A DNA stretch of 49,451 bases, taken from assembly GCA_018645325.1 (NCBI GenBank), contig JABGOU010000029.1, positions 1 through 49,451 of the forward strand, in the 5' to 3' direction. Source of the DNA: Desulfobacula sp. (GTDB lineage: Bacteria; Desulfobacterota; Desulfobacteria; Desulfobacterales; Desulfobacteraceae). The position numbers were made by a program, and so were the translations under genes. Shown here piece after piece: positions 7,544 through 15,379 of this stretch; the first letter of the stretch is position 1; the number at the start of each line of letters is the position of its first letter. Below the pieces are notes generated by a model. It searched no databases. It worked only from the letters and a program-made list of their open reading frames with translations, and was not told where the DNA came from.

Positions 7544-7689
7544 AGTATTCCTTTCTTTCAAATTACGAAAAAGATATAAATCCCATGCCCATTTTCCGGC
7601 AAAGCTGATTTGAACCAGGTTAAGGACGTTGCATAAAAATTTACTTAATATATATAAATTTCCCTGTCAACTGGGAATATAAACCTGAT

Positions 7690-7802
7690 CCATCAGCAAG
7701 GTACCACCTGCTGCGTTGACTGCGGTCGTTCCTCACTGCGGAGTATGACTTAGGCCTCACTCGTCACTCCTTTTCGCCTTGCATCCGGTACCTTGCTGAT
7801 GG
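7690..7802. repeat. 113-base element with 16-base terminal inverted repeats
   Basis: Ends CCATCAGCAAGGTACC (7690-7705) and GGTACCTTGCTGATGG (7787-7802) are perfect inverted repeats; the interior is GC-richer than the flanks and non-coding. MITE-like or REP-like. It lies upstream of the MBL-STAS gene, inside the 7544-8379 gap. Confidence 0.75.
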
Positions 7803-7874
7803 CCAGGGATAGTGCACAACCCCATGGTCCGGAAGGCAAATAAAAATTTGATGCTGCATTAAATATTGGTGATC

Positions 7875-8090
7875 ATTACCCGTTCAGGACTACTTACCCT
7901 TCATTCGCTGGATAGACAGTTTGACAAGGTCTAATTTCGCTTCTCTAAACAGCAAAAACTGCGGGCAAATATGTCCTCATACAGTTTGCTGTTCTTAACG
8001 TTCCACTTCATTAAGACCTTGTAACAAACTGATCCAAAGGCTCATTACAGGGTAAGCAGACCTGAACTGGAAGCTGTGGCAATTTTAAAA
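7875..8090. repeat. Long palindromic repeat family 2, copy E
   Basis: Begins ATTACCCGTTC and is an imperfect long palindrome: CAGTTTGACAAGGTCTAAT pairs with ATTAAGACCTTGTAACAAACTG, and an inner hairpin has arms ACAGCAAAAACTG and CAGTTTGCTGT. Its reverse complement recurs almost base for base at 13060-13277. Related but diverged copies are at 25205, 44011 and 44591. Confidence 0.8.
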
Positions 8091-8106
8091 AAAGCTGTGG
8101 GGTCAT

Positions 8107-8190
8107 TGGGGTCAGGGAGTTGATTATTTTTTGGGAAACAGTGCCGGTGCCATATCCAAGGATGGGGGTGCCTTTTGATCTTTTCTGCCG
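8107..8190 (-). pseudogene. Duplicated 3' fragment of the wbpI epimerase gene
   Basis: On the minus strand this reads QKRSKGTPILGYGTGTVSQK then IINSL, matching the last 27 or so codons of the epimerase at 13338-14429 (QKRSKGTPILEYGTGNASQK, IINTL). There is no start codon with a ribosome site and no stop at the corresponding place, so it is a non-functional scrap. It is adjacent to palindrome E, just as the intact gene is followed by palindrome F. Confidence 0.8.
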
Positions 8191-8287
8191 CATGAGGAAA
8201 CATGTTATAAACCGTCCACCCGTATGGCTTTTCTTAATGCAGAGAACTATTGGGGGTGACAAATTTAATACTTTTCGATCAACTTTT

Positions 8288-8349
8288 ATTCTCAGGCCAA
8301 CCTTGAAAAAAGGTTTTTTTCAATTATGTTTACCCGGAGACCTGAGAAT
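8288..8349. terminator. Hairpin downstream of the DUF4347 gene, possible terminator
   Basis: Outer arms ATTCTCAGG (8288-8296) and CCTGAGAAT (8341-8349) are perfect inverted repeats. Inside is a second hairpin with A/T-rich arms (8303-8323). It lies 30 bases beyond the stop of the large gene and could end its transcript. Confidence 0.45.
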
Positions 8350-8379
8350 GAAAAGTTTGAGAATATCAGTATCACTATT

Positions 8380-11300
8380 TTATAGAATCATGTACATTAT
8401 CTGCTCATCACCATTAGAATAAATCAGTTTAAAATCTTCAATTCCATCGCCATTGTGATCACCATCCAATATAATCTGCAGGCCATTTGTCTGAGAATTC
8501 ACAGCATGCTTAACTTCATAATCTAAAAGGCCTTGATATATATTCCCGTCCAAAGTGACCTGGATGATTCCATCTTCATACAATTTTATGTCGCTTACAC
8601 CTGTAATAGCGCTTAAAATATTTTGGATTTCCATCCAATTTACCGGGCCTGGATAAAACATTTGTTCCCGCATTTCACCATTTTGATTGAACACAAGCGA
8701 AATAAGATCAAAGTTGGACAATTTGGTGCTGGGAGTTATCTTAAAGTATGAGTCCTTTGATGTTTGTGAAGCCGGTGTAATCTCTGAATTAGGTTTAACA
8801 ACAAATGTTGAGAGTGAATTCAGTTTCACAGATACGATACCTGAATCGTAATTGATTCCGACATTTGAAACAGAATCATTGACTAAGTTGTAAAAAACAC
8901 CGGGATTAGCGATCATCGGATGCATGGTTATCATGCGGTGAGTATCTGTAATAATAATTACAGTGCCATCATCTTTGAACGTGGCCCCTGGATTTTCATC
9001 ATTCATTTGCACAACGGATGTGACCCTAAAGTAGGTATTGGCACCGGATATTGTCATATTAATTATGCCGTCCAGGCTATTTTGGGTGACCCCATTACCG
9101 CTCAGGACATTTTGAGTGACGACAGTACCGTTGCCAGAGAAGAAAGGCAATGCATTAATATCATCCAGAATCGTTGAATTAACAGAAGAAAGAACATCGC
9201 ATTTCAGATCAATGCTTTCATTAATTCCAATATAAGAAAAATTTCCGGCCACCTTGTACATCAAAGGCCCAAGATACAGTCCATTGGGGATTAAATTGTT
9301 TTCCTCAAACTTCACACCAGCGCCAAGGCTGGGGATGGGATTAAATGAACTTCCCTTACCGATAATGACATTACTGAGGGTTGCATCCTGATGGATTGCA
9401 GCAGCAATTATAGCTGGGGAATTTGGATCCCCGCTGACAGTTCCTTTTATTTCTCCGCCAGTGATTTTACCCCCTGCGGCCAGAAAAACATTCGCCAGTA
9501 CACCTGCATTTTTAATTGTTCCGCTCAGGGTTCCGCCTGTTAACTGTGCTCCTGCAAGAATCGTTGGATTAACTAAGGTCCCTTTGTTTATAATTGTACC
9601 TTTTGCCTTCCCCCCTGTAACAACAGCATTCTCTAATATTGTCACATTCTGGATTGTACCATTATTGGTGGTTCCTCCACTGATTTTTCCTCCTGTTACC
9701 AAGGTATTTGCCTCAATTTCCACACCTTTTAAAGTGCCGTTATTGGTTATTGTTCCAAGAACCTTACCTCCAGTAACTATAACCCCTGGTTGAATTGTTT
9801 TGTTTTCCTGGGTCCCGCCTGAATTATTCAAGTCCATATATATGTATATGTTAGGCCCTGACTGATTGGGAGTGCTCGTGGATACCGCAACAAAGGACCA
9901 ATTGGTATTATTCCCTGAATCCGTACTGCTTGTACTAATGGCATTGAGGATAGCAGCATTTACGTTGTTAGCGTCCTTGACGTCGAGGTAGGCGATGGTA
10001 CGCGTCCCCTGTGGATCAATCTCCCATTGTGTACCTGCCGAACTGCTCCTTAGAGACAAAAGCTGTCCACTCGCACCGCTTAAATCAAGGGTGTTTGTGA
10101 TGATAGTTTTATTGGCACTTCCGCTCTGGAAAGTCAATGTATCTGCAGAGGTCACATTTTTTGTCAGATTGTAAAAGCTTGTGTCACCCGTGAGGGCCTG
10201 ACCTGATCCGTCCAGGGTTACAGTCCCGCCGTTGGCAGTAAATGTTGCGCTGTTGGCCCAGTTGCCGCTGACTTTGAAGTTTCCGGAAGTGGCCTTTAAT
10301 GTGCCGCCGGCAATAGACAGGTTGCCGTTGATATCCCATGTTCCAGCTGCGCTCGCCGAATTGAATGTACCGGCTGAAACGGTAATGCCGGAGGCGGATA
10401 TATCCTTCCCGGACGTAGCTAAATTCCCATTTGTAAGGGTAATCGTGCCAAGAGGTGTTGTACCGCCGATGTGGCCTGAAAGTGTAGCTGTGTCATCCGT
10501 ATTGACGGTAAGATTACCTGCACCGCCAACTGCACTGTCTACAGTTGAACCGAATGAGATAGCTGCGGTATCACCGGTTCCACCTATTAATGTTGTTGCG
10601 TTGTTTATTGTAACGGCACCGAAAGTGATTGCACCTGCATTAGAATTTATTGTGGAATTACCGCTTACAGTTGTCGTGCCGAAACTTGTTCCGTCATAAC
10701 TGCTCCAGGCAAGCCCGTCAAGCTGAGTTGTCACAATGGTTGTGCCTGTGTCTCCGTTGCCCAGTGTTACATCATCATTAAATCTCATAGTCTGAGCTCC
10801 GCCTGTAGCGGATATACCTGAATTTCCCGCTACTGTTGACTGTAACGTTACAAGACCGGTTACGCCGTTTGCTAACGTAAGAGCCGCGCCTGTACCGTCA
10901 CCGAGCGCTGTTACAGCTCCTGATACAGTGGTTGTTCCTCCGGCCGTTCCCGCTGCAATGGTCAGATCCTTGCTTCCTCCGGCAAGAGTCGTCATGGCAA
11001 TGTTCCCGCCGCCGGAGTTTAAAGTTGTGTCTGAATTTAAAGTTGTAGCTCCAAAATCAATGTTTTGATTTGTAGTTGCAACAGTTCCGGCTATGCTGAC
11101 GGCTCCGGCTTCTGCATCAAGCCCTCCTGTAAACGTTGAACTGTCGCCTGAGCCATTGCCTATTGTGGTTGTGCCTGTATTACTAAAGCTTGTGTCGCTT
11201 GTAATAGTGCAACCACCGTGAAGATCAATATCATAGGCCTCACCAGTTGTGGTAAGTGTTGGTGTTACAAGGGCTCCAGTAAATGTTATGTTAGCAGCGT

Positions 11301-12480
11301 CTACAGTGTCGGTCAGAACTATGCTTGTTGCTGTTGTAACATTGCCTTGAAAAGTAGTCCCACCTGACTGGGTGATCGTTAAAGTAGTCGGGGGTGCAGC
11401 ACCACCAATAATGCCTTGAAAATCGATTAAACCGGTGCCTGCATCTACACCAAGGGTGTTAGCTCCATCTATTATATCACTAAAGGTAATAGTGCCACTT
11501 GTACTTGTGATGGTTGATGCACCGTCTATGTCTATGCCGTCAGCACCGCTATCAAAGGTTACAGAACCAGTAGCAGAGGTTATAGCACCATTCAGATTTA
11601 TATCATTGGTTGCAGTAATGCTTATATCAATAGCACCAGCAGCATTTACAGTACCATTATTGGTGAAACTGCCACTTGAATTTATAGCGCCTCCTGTAAT
11701 ATTAAGAATGCCTGAGGCTTGAATAGTAAAGGCTGTGTACGTATCACTTACAGAATAATTCGGATCAATAGGTGTTGTTGCAGCATCAGGTATTATTATA
11801 CTATCAACACCATCCACTGGTGCAGTATCTGTGTCCCAGTTAGTAGCAGTCGTCCAACCTCCGGAACCGCCTCCTCCATCCCATGTTGCTTCACGTAATT
11901 TAATATCTATATCAGGTTCAATTGTCAGAGCAATTGTATCTATTTGACCTATTTCATATTCAAGGCTCCAGTTTCCTTTAAAAATTTCACCCCCTGTAAT
12001 ATCTATAGAGGCAGCTATGTCGGCTCCGGTAAGGTCTGACAATTTTCCAACAAATGCTTTACCTTCATTGGTTGCTGCAAGATTACAGGCATAGAGAAGG
12101 ATGTCCCCGTTCTCAGCCAGGGCTCGGCCCCAAGGGGCAACCCTGCTCCCTTGCTCCTGCAGGAAATCATTGTCAATTCTCGTCCCGTTCAGGACAAAAT
12201 ATCCCTCGTTACCATGGGAAATGATGCGTATGGTAGAAAGATTAACCTTTTTCGCCAGTCGCGCAGAAATCTGTGCTATCGCTTCCATCCCAGGCGAAAG
12301 TCTTACCACTTCAGCGTTTTCAGGCAATTGTGCTACGATCATTTCCGCTTGCGGAACCGATGGATCGATGAAGACGATCTCGGATAGGGCCTGGACATTA
12401 CCAAATGCCACACCGTTTAACACGAAAACCACGATGCACAATACCCACGCCAAGCAATTGATCATTTCTTTTTTACACAT
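8380..12480 (-). CDS. Giant secreted DUF4347 / hemagglutinin-like adhesin
   Basis: A 1366-residue protein. A signal peptide (1-28) is followed by a DUF4347 domain (about 33-175) with RIISHGNEG (His89) and ILLYACNLA (Cys132). Then come about 700 residues rich in Gly, Thr, Ser and Asn (INITGGAINSSGSFTNNGTV and similar) that look like a right-handed beta-helix or hemagglutinin stalk. Residues about 897-1017 hold five copies of a 26-residue repeat (consensus VTGGKxxGTIxNxGTL). The last 250 or so residues form a distinct region ending in GDHNGDGIEDFKLIYSNG, also found in the protein at 22895-24943. No TonB, autotransporter or LPxTG signal is seen; export by the nearby type II system is possible. 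AAGGAGGCAAA precedes the ATG. Expression appears controlled by a sigma-54 promoter and a c-di-GMP riboswitch upstream. Confidence 0.85.
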   Translation of the reverse strand: MCKKEMINCLAWVLCIVVFVLNGVAFGNVQALSEIVFIDPSVPQAEMIVAQLPENAEVVRLSPGMEAIAQISARLAKKVNLSTIRIISHGNEGYFVLNGTRIDNDFLQEQGSRVAPWGRALAENGDILLYACNLAATNEGKAFVGKLSDLTGADIAASIDITGGEIFKGNWSLEYEIGQIDTIALTIEPDIDIKLREATWDGGGGSGGWTTATNWDTDTAPVDGVDSIIIPDAATTPIDPNYSVSDTYTAFTIQASGILNITGGAINSSGSFTNNGTVNAAGAIDISITATNDINLNGAITSATGSVTFDSGADGIDIDGASTITSTSGTITFSDIIDGANTLGVDAGTGLIDFQGIIGGAAPPTTLTITQSGGTTFQGNVTTATSIVLTDTVDAANITFTGALVTPTLTTTGEAYDIDLHGGCTITSDTSFSNTGTTTIGNGSGDSSTFTGGLDAEAGAVSIAGTVATTNQNIDFGATTLNSDTTLNSGGGNIAMTTLAGGSKDLTIAAGTAGGTTTVSGAVTALGDGTGAALTLANGVTGLVTLQSTVAGNSGISATGGAQTMRFNDDVTLGNGDTGTTIVTTQLDGLAWSSYDGTSFGTTTVSGNSTINSNAGAITFGAVTINNATTLIGGTGDTAAISFGSTVDSAVGGAGNLTVNTDDTATLSGHIGGTTPLGTITLTNGNLATSGKDISASGITVSAGTFNSASAAGTWDINGNLSIAGGTLKATSGNFKVSGNWANSATFTANGGTVTLDGSGQALTGDTSFYNLTKNVTSADTLTFQSGSANKTIITNTLDLSGASGQLLSLRSSSAGTQWEIDPQGTRTIAYLDVKDANNVNAAILNAISTSSTDSGNNTNWSFVAVSTSTPNQSGPNIYIYMDLNNSGGTQENKTIQPGVIVTGGKVLGTITNNGTLKGVEIEANTLVTGGKISGGTTNNGTIQNVTILENAVVTGGKAKGTIINKGTLVNPTILAGAQLTGGTLSGTIKNAGVLANVFLAAGGKITGGEIKGTVSGDPNSPAIIAAAIHQDATLSNVIIGKGSSFNPIPSLGAGVKFEENNLIPNGLYLGPLMYKVAGNFSYIGINESIDLKCDVLSSVNSTILDDINALPFFSGNGTVVTQNVLSGNGVTQNSLDGIINMTISGANTYFRVTSVVQMNDENPGATFKDDGTVIIITDTHRMITMHPMIANPGVFYNLVNDSVSNVGINYDSGIVSVKLNSLSTFVVKPNSEITPASQTSKDSYFKITPSTKLSNFDLISLVFNQNGEMREQMFYPGPVNWMEIQNILSAITGVSDIKLYEDGIIQVTLDGNIYQGLLDYEVKHAVNSQTNGLQIILDGDHNGDGIEDFKLIYSNGDEQIMYMIL

Positions 12481-12606
12481 TTTGCCTCCTTAACGACACT
12501 TAACTGTTAACACAGTTGCAAATAATACTGTTTTCTTTTGGATCAGTCGTATTTGGATTTGGAATATATTTTTCAATTCTTTTAATTATACCCAACCCCA
12601 ATAAAA

Positions 12607-12642
12607 AAACCGTGTTATCATCCCCTTAAGATAACACGGTTT
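12607..12642 (-). terminator. Intrinsic terminator, likely riboswitch expression platform
   Basis: Perfect 13-base arms AAACCGTGTTATC (12607-12619) and GATAACACGGTTT (12630-12642) with a 10-base loop. On the minus strand it is followed by a run of T (complement of 12603-12609). It sits between the c-di-GMP aptamer and the adhesin start, so it would cut the adhesin mRNA early unless prevented. Confidence 0.85.
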
Positions 12643-12649
12643 AATTTAT

Positions 12650-12722
12650 CTCTCAGGCAACCCGACTATCTTAATAAGACTCGTGGCTTTCCGTCCCTGC
12701 TTCACAACAGGTTTGGCTTTTT
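12650..12722 (-). ncRNA. c-di-GMP-I (GEMM-I) riboswitch aptamer
   Basis: Read on the minus strand it holds the GEMM-I landmarks in order. GCCAAACC is followed by a P2 stem CCTGTT/AGCAGG capped by a GTGA (GNRA) tetraloop, then GGGACGGAAAGCC, then a P3 stem with UCUU/AAGA and an internal-loop receptor, closing with TAGTCGGGTTGCC. These correspond to the known Vc2-type elements that bind c-di-GMP between P1, P2 and P3. The aptamer is directly followed by the terminator at 12607-12642. Whether c-di-GMP turns expression on or off cannot be read with certainty. Confidence 0.88.
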
Positions 12723-12746
12723 CATGATTATTTAACAACATAACAA

Positions 12747-12762
12747 AGCAAATTTTATGCCA
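12747..12762 (-). promoter_or_regulatory. Sigma-54 type promoter of the adhesin gene
   Basis: Minus-strand TGGCATAAAATTTGCT matches the -24/-12 consensus (TGGCAC, TTGCW) with exact GG-GC spacing. The predicted start, near 12736, is about 14 bases before the aptamer, which fits a full-length riboswitch leader. Confidence 0.6.
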
Positions 12763-12860
12763 AAAATATAAAATGCCTGGAATGTGGCCTTTTGATCGAT
12801 ATTTATTTCAATATAAGGAACAAAGGACAAAATGGGTCAATTTTTAAGACAATATTTGTC

Positions 12861-12956
12861 AAATTAGGCTGTTCCTGATCAGACCTGCTACCTCTGCCGG
12901 CTGATCATCTTCCAAAATGTCAAATTTTTTCTACTTTCAAATTCGCAGCCTAATTT
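12861..12956. repeat. Inverted repeat in the adhesin/epimerase gap
   Basis: AAATTAGGCTG (12861-12871) and CAGCCTAATTT (12946-12956) are perfect 11-base inverted repeats around a 74-base interior without coding potential. Together with palindrome F this accounts for most of the 12763-13337 gap. Confidence 0.5.
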
Positions 12957-13059
12957 TAACACGCTGCCTTAAAATCAATTTGTCCAAAAATCGTGCCAGC
13001 AATTCTCGGTGGCAAATAATTATCAACTCGAATTATGAAGAATTTCTTAATGCATTACC

Positions 13060-13277
13060 TTTTTTAAAATTGCCGCAGCTTCCAGTTCAGGTCTTCTTAG
13101 CCTGCAATGAGCATTTGGATCAGTTTATTACAAATTCTTAACGAAGCGGAACGTTAAGAACAGCAAACTGTATGAGGACACATTTGCCCGCAGTTTTTGC
13201 TGTTTAGAGAAGCGATTTTAGAATTTGTTAAACTGACCAGCCAGCGAAGGCAAGGTAAGCAGATCGGAACGGGTAAT
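13060..13277. repeat. Long palindromic repeat family 2, copy F
   Basis: Inverted near-identical copy of the element at 7875-8090, including the block with AGCAAAAACTGCGGGCAAAT on the opposite strand and an end complementary to ATTACCCGTTC. It lies just downstream of the wbpI stop codon. Confidence 0.8.
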
Positions 13278-13337
13278 GGATGCATATATTAAATACTGAA
13301 TCAAAGAAATTCTGTCTTAATCGTGAGGTGAAATGAA

Positions 13338-14429
13338 TTAAGGATTCAGGGTATTGATTATTTTTTGAGAGGCGTTGCCCGTTCCATACTCAAGGATGGG
13401 GGTGCCTTTTGATCTTTTCTGGCAGGCTTTAAGGATCTTGTTGACATCACATCCTGCAAGGATGTTCCAGCCGGTTTCAATGGTTTCTATCCATTCTGTT
13501 TCATCTCTCAGTGTAATACAGGGTATGCCATGGAAATAGGCTTCTTTCTGCACTCCTCCTGAGTCTGTTAAAATCAGGGCTGCATTTTTTTCCAGGGCCA
13601 CCATTTCCAAAAAAGAGACAGGATCAATAATTTTTAAATTGGGTGTAAGGCTTTCCAGTCCGAATGCCCTGATTTTCTTAATTGTCCTGGGATGGATCGG
13701 CAGGACAACAGGTTTTTGAACGCTTAACTCATTCAATGCTGAGAGAATGGATTTGAGCCTGATTTCATTATCCGTGTTTTCCGCCCGGTGCAGGGTTGCC
13801 AGAAAATATGCCCCTTTTTGCAGGCCTGTTTTTTTAAGTATTAAATTATGTTTATCTGAAAGGGATGCGGCAAGAAGGGCTGCATCAAACATGACATCCC
13901 CGGAATGAAACACATTTTTTTGAATCCCTTCTTTTTTCAAATTTTCAACGGCCTGAACGGTGGGGCAGAAAAGAAACGCCGACAAATGATCCGTTAAGAT
14001 GCGGTTGATTTCTTCAGGCATCTGCTTGTTCCATGATCTTAAGCCTGCCTCGATATGGGCTATTTTAATATTCAGCTTTGAGGCGGCAAGGGCTCCGGCA
14101 AGAGTAGTGTTGGTATCTCCATATACAATAACCAGGTCAGGATTTTCTTTCAGGAGCACGGCTTCTATTCGTTCCAGCATCCTGCCGGTCATGGCGCCGT
14201 GTGAGCCGCCCTGGACACCTAAATTGTATTGAGGTGCAGGAATATTCAATTCTTTGAAAAATACTTCAGACATTTTTTCATCAAAATGCTGACCTGAATG
14301 GAGAATTATTTCCTCTATCCGTTGTTCTCCTGCGGCTTTATTATGCTCAATGACAGCCCTGGATACGGGAGCCGCTTTGATGAACTGGGGTCTTGCACCT
14401 ACAATTGTTATTATTTTAATCCGGATCAT
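13338..14429 (-). CDS. wbpI: Non-hydrolysing UDP-sugar 2-epimerase (WbpI/WecB family)
   Basis: A 363-residue cytoplasmic enzyme of the UDP-GlcNAc 2-epimerase family. Visible family motifs are VGARPQFIKAAPVSRA at the N terminus, GDTNTTLAGALAA, HIEAGLRSW, MPEEINRILTD and TDSGGVQKEAYFHGIPC near the C terminus. The last two are also strong in WbpI, which epimerises UDP-2,3-diacetamido-2,3-dideoxy-glucuronate to the manno form; wbpB directly upstream, and wbpE and wbpD in the same window, favour that role over WecB (UDP-ManNAc synthesis). The ATG overlaps the wbpB stop by one base (TAATG). Its 3' end is duplicated at 8107-8190. Confidence 0.88.
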   Translation of the reverse strand: MIRIKIITIVGARPQFIKAAPVSRAVIEHNKAAGEQRIEEIILHSGQHFDEKMSEVFFKELNIPAPQYNLGVQGGSHGAMTGRMLERIEAVLLKENPDLVIVYGDTNTTLAGALAASKLNIKIAHIEAGLRSWNKQMPEEINRILTDHLSAFLFCPTVQAVENLKKEGIQKNVFHSGDVMFDAALLAASLSDKHNLILKKTGLQKGAYFLATLHRAENTDNEIRLKSILSALNELSVQKPVVLPIHPRTIKKIRAFGLESLTPNLKIIDPVSFLEMVALEKNAALILTDSGGVQKEAYFHGIPCITLRDETEWIETIETGWNILAGCDVNKILKACQKRSKGTPILEYGTGNASQKIINTLNP

Positions 14430-15376
14430 TACTTCACCAGATTATAGCAGAACGGGTGCTGCTCTCCTTTAGAAAGATCGGGTTTTGAATGTCTTATGGT
14501 ATAGACGGTCTCAATACTGGGTCTTGCCTTGTCAAGGCCGAATCCTTTGCCTTGTAAGATTTTTTGGTAACTTAAGTTGTGCAGATCTGTAAACCCGGCA
14601 CTGAATTCTATTTCTCTTCCTCCCAGAGTAATGGACCGATAGGTCCTCTGGCCTGATGCAGCAACTTCTTGTGGCAGTGTTTTTTCATCAACACTTAGAA
14701 ACCATCTTACCCTGGCTCGTTCAAGTTCAAGATAGCCCGCAGACTTATCAGGCTCAAACATATGGACAATGTTTGTCTGAACCTTACCGAAAATCCAGAT
14801 GAGCATGTCAAAAAAATGGATCCCAATATTTGTGGCAATACCTCCTGATTTGGATTCATCTCCTTTCCATGAAATAAAATACCATTTTCCCCTGGAGGTA
14901 ATATAGGTAAGATCCAATTCATATTTTTTATCATCAGGTGATGCATCAATTTCCTGTTTTAATTTGATTAAAGCAGGATGGAGCCTGAGCTGGAGGATAT
15001 TATAGGCTTTAAAATCCGTTCCAGCCTCAATTTCCTGCAAAGCATCAATATTCCAGGGATTTAACACCAGGGGTTTTTCACAGATGGCATGGGCATTGCT
15101 TCTAAGGGCAAACCTGATATGCGCATCATGCAGATAATTGGGAGAGCAGATACTCACATAATCTATTTTCTCTCCTTTCCGCCGTTTTTTATCCACATGG
15201 CGGTCAAAGCGTTCAAACTCTGTAAAAAAATGGGCCCTGGGGAAATATGAATCAATGACGCCCACGCTGTCACTGGGGTCAAGAACTGCTGTCAATTCGT
15301 TTCCCGTTTCTTTTATTGCCTTCATATGTCTGGGTGCCACATACCCTGCACCACCGATTAATGCAAATCTCTTCAA
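14429..15376 (-). CDS. wbpB: UDP-GlcNAcA 3-dehydrogenase, Gfo/Idh/MocA family (WbpB-like)
   Basis: A 315-residue NAD-dependent oxidoreductase. The Rossmann start FALIGGAGYVAPRHMKAI is nearly that of WbpB/WlbA. The EKPL segment (about 104) carries the catalytic-region Lys of the Gfo family, and DLTYITSRGKWYFISWKGD and ATNIGIHFFDML are further WbpB signatures. WbpB oxidises C3 of UDP-N-acetyl-glucosaminuronate before transamination by WbpE. The 6-dehydrogenase WbpA needed upstream is not in the window. It is cotranscribed with the glycosyltransferase gene (3-base gap) and the epimerase (1-base overlap). Confidence 0.9.
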   Translation of the reverse strand: MKRFALIGGAGYVAPRHMKAIKETGNELTAVLDPSDSVGVIDSYFPRAHFFTEFERFDRHVDKKRRKGEKIDYVSICSPNYLHDAHIRFALRSNAHAICEKPLVLNPWNIDALQEIEAGTDFKAYNILQLRLHPALIKLKQEIDASPDDKKYELDLTYITSRGKWYFISWKGDESKSGGIATNIGIHFFDMLIWIFGKVQTNIVHMFEPDKSAGYLELERARVRWFLSVDEKTLPQEVAASGQRTYRSITLGGREIEFSAGFTDLHNLSYQKILQGKGFGLDKARPSIETVYTIRHSKPDLSKGEQHPFCYNLVK

Positions 15377-15379
15377 TGT

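Noticed and set aside
8011-8262. An 83-codon open frame on the minus strand
   Set aside because: It joins the wbpI scrap to palindrome sequence; it has no ribosome site and no family pattern of its own.
9430-9795. Regularly spaced repeats of about 78 bases that could suggest a CRISPR or satellite array
   Set aside because: They are in frame and encode the 26-residue protein repeats of the adhesin; spacer-like unique segments are absent.
10232-10699. A 155-codon plus-strand open frame inside the adhesin gene, and similar ones at 9461, 11435 and 12101
   Set aside because: They are antisense shadows of the Gly/Thr/Val-rich repeats and show only low-complexity Pro/Val sequence.
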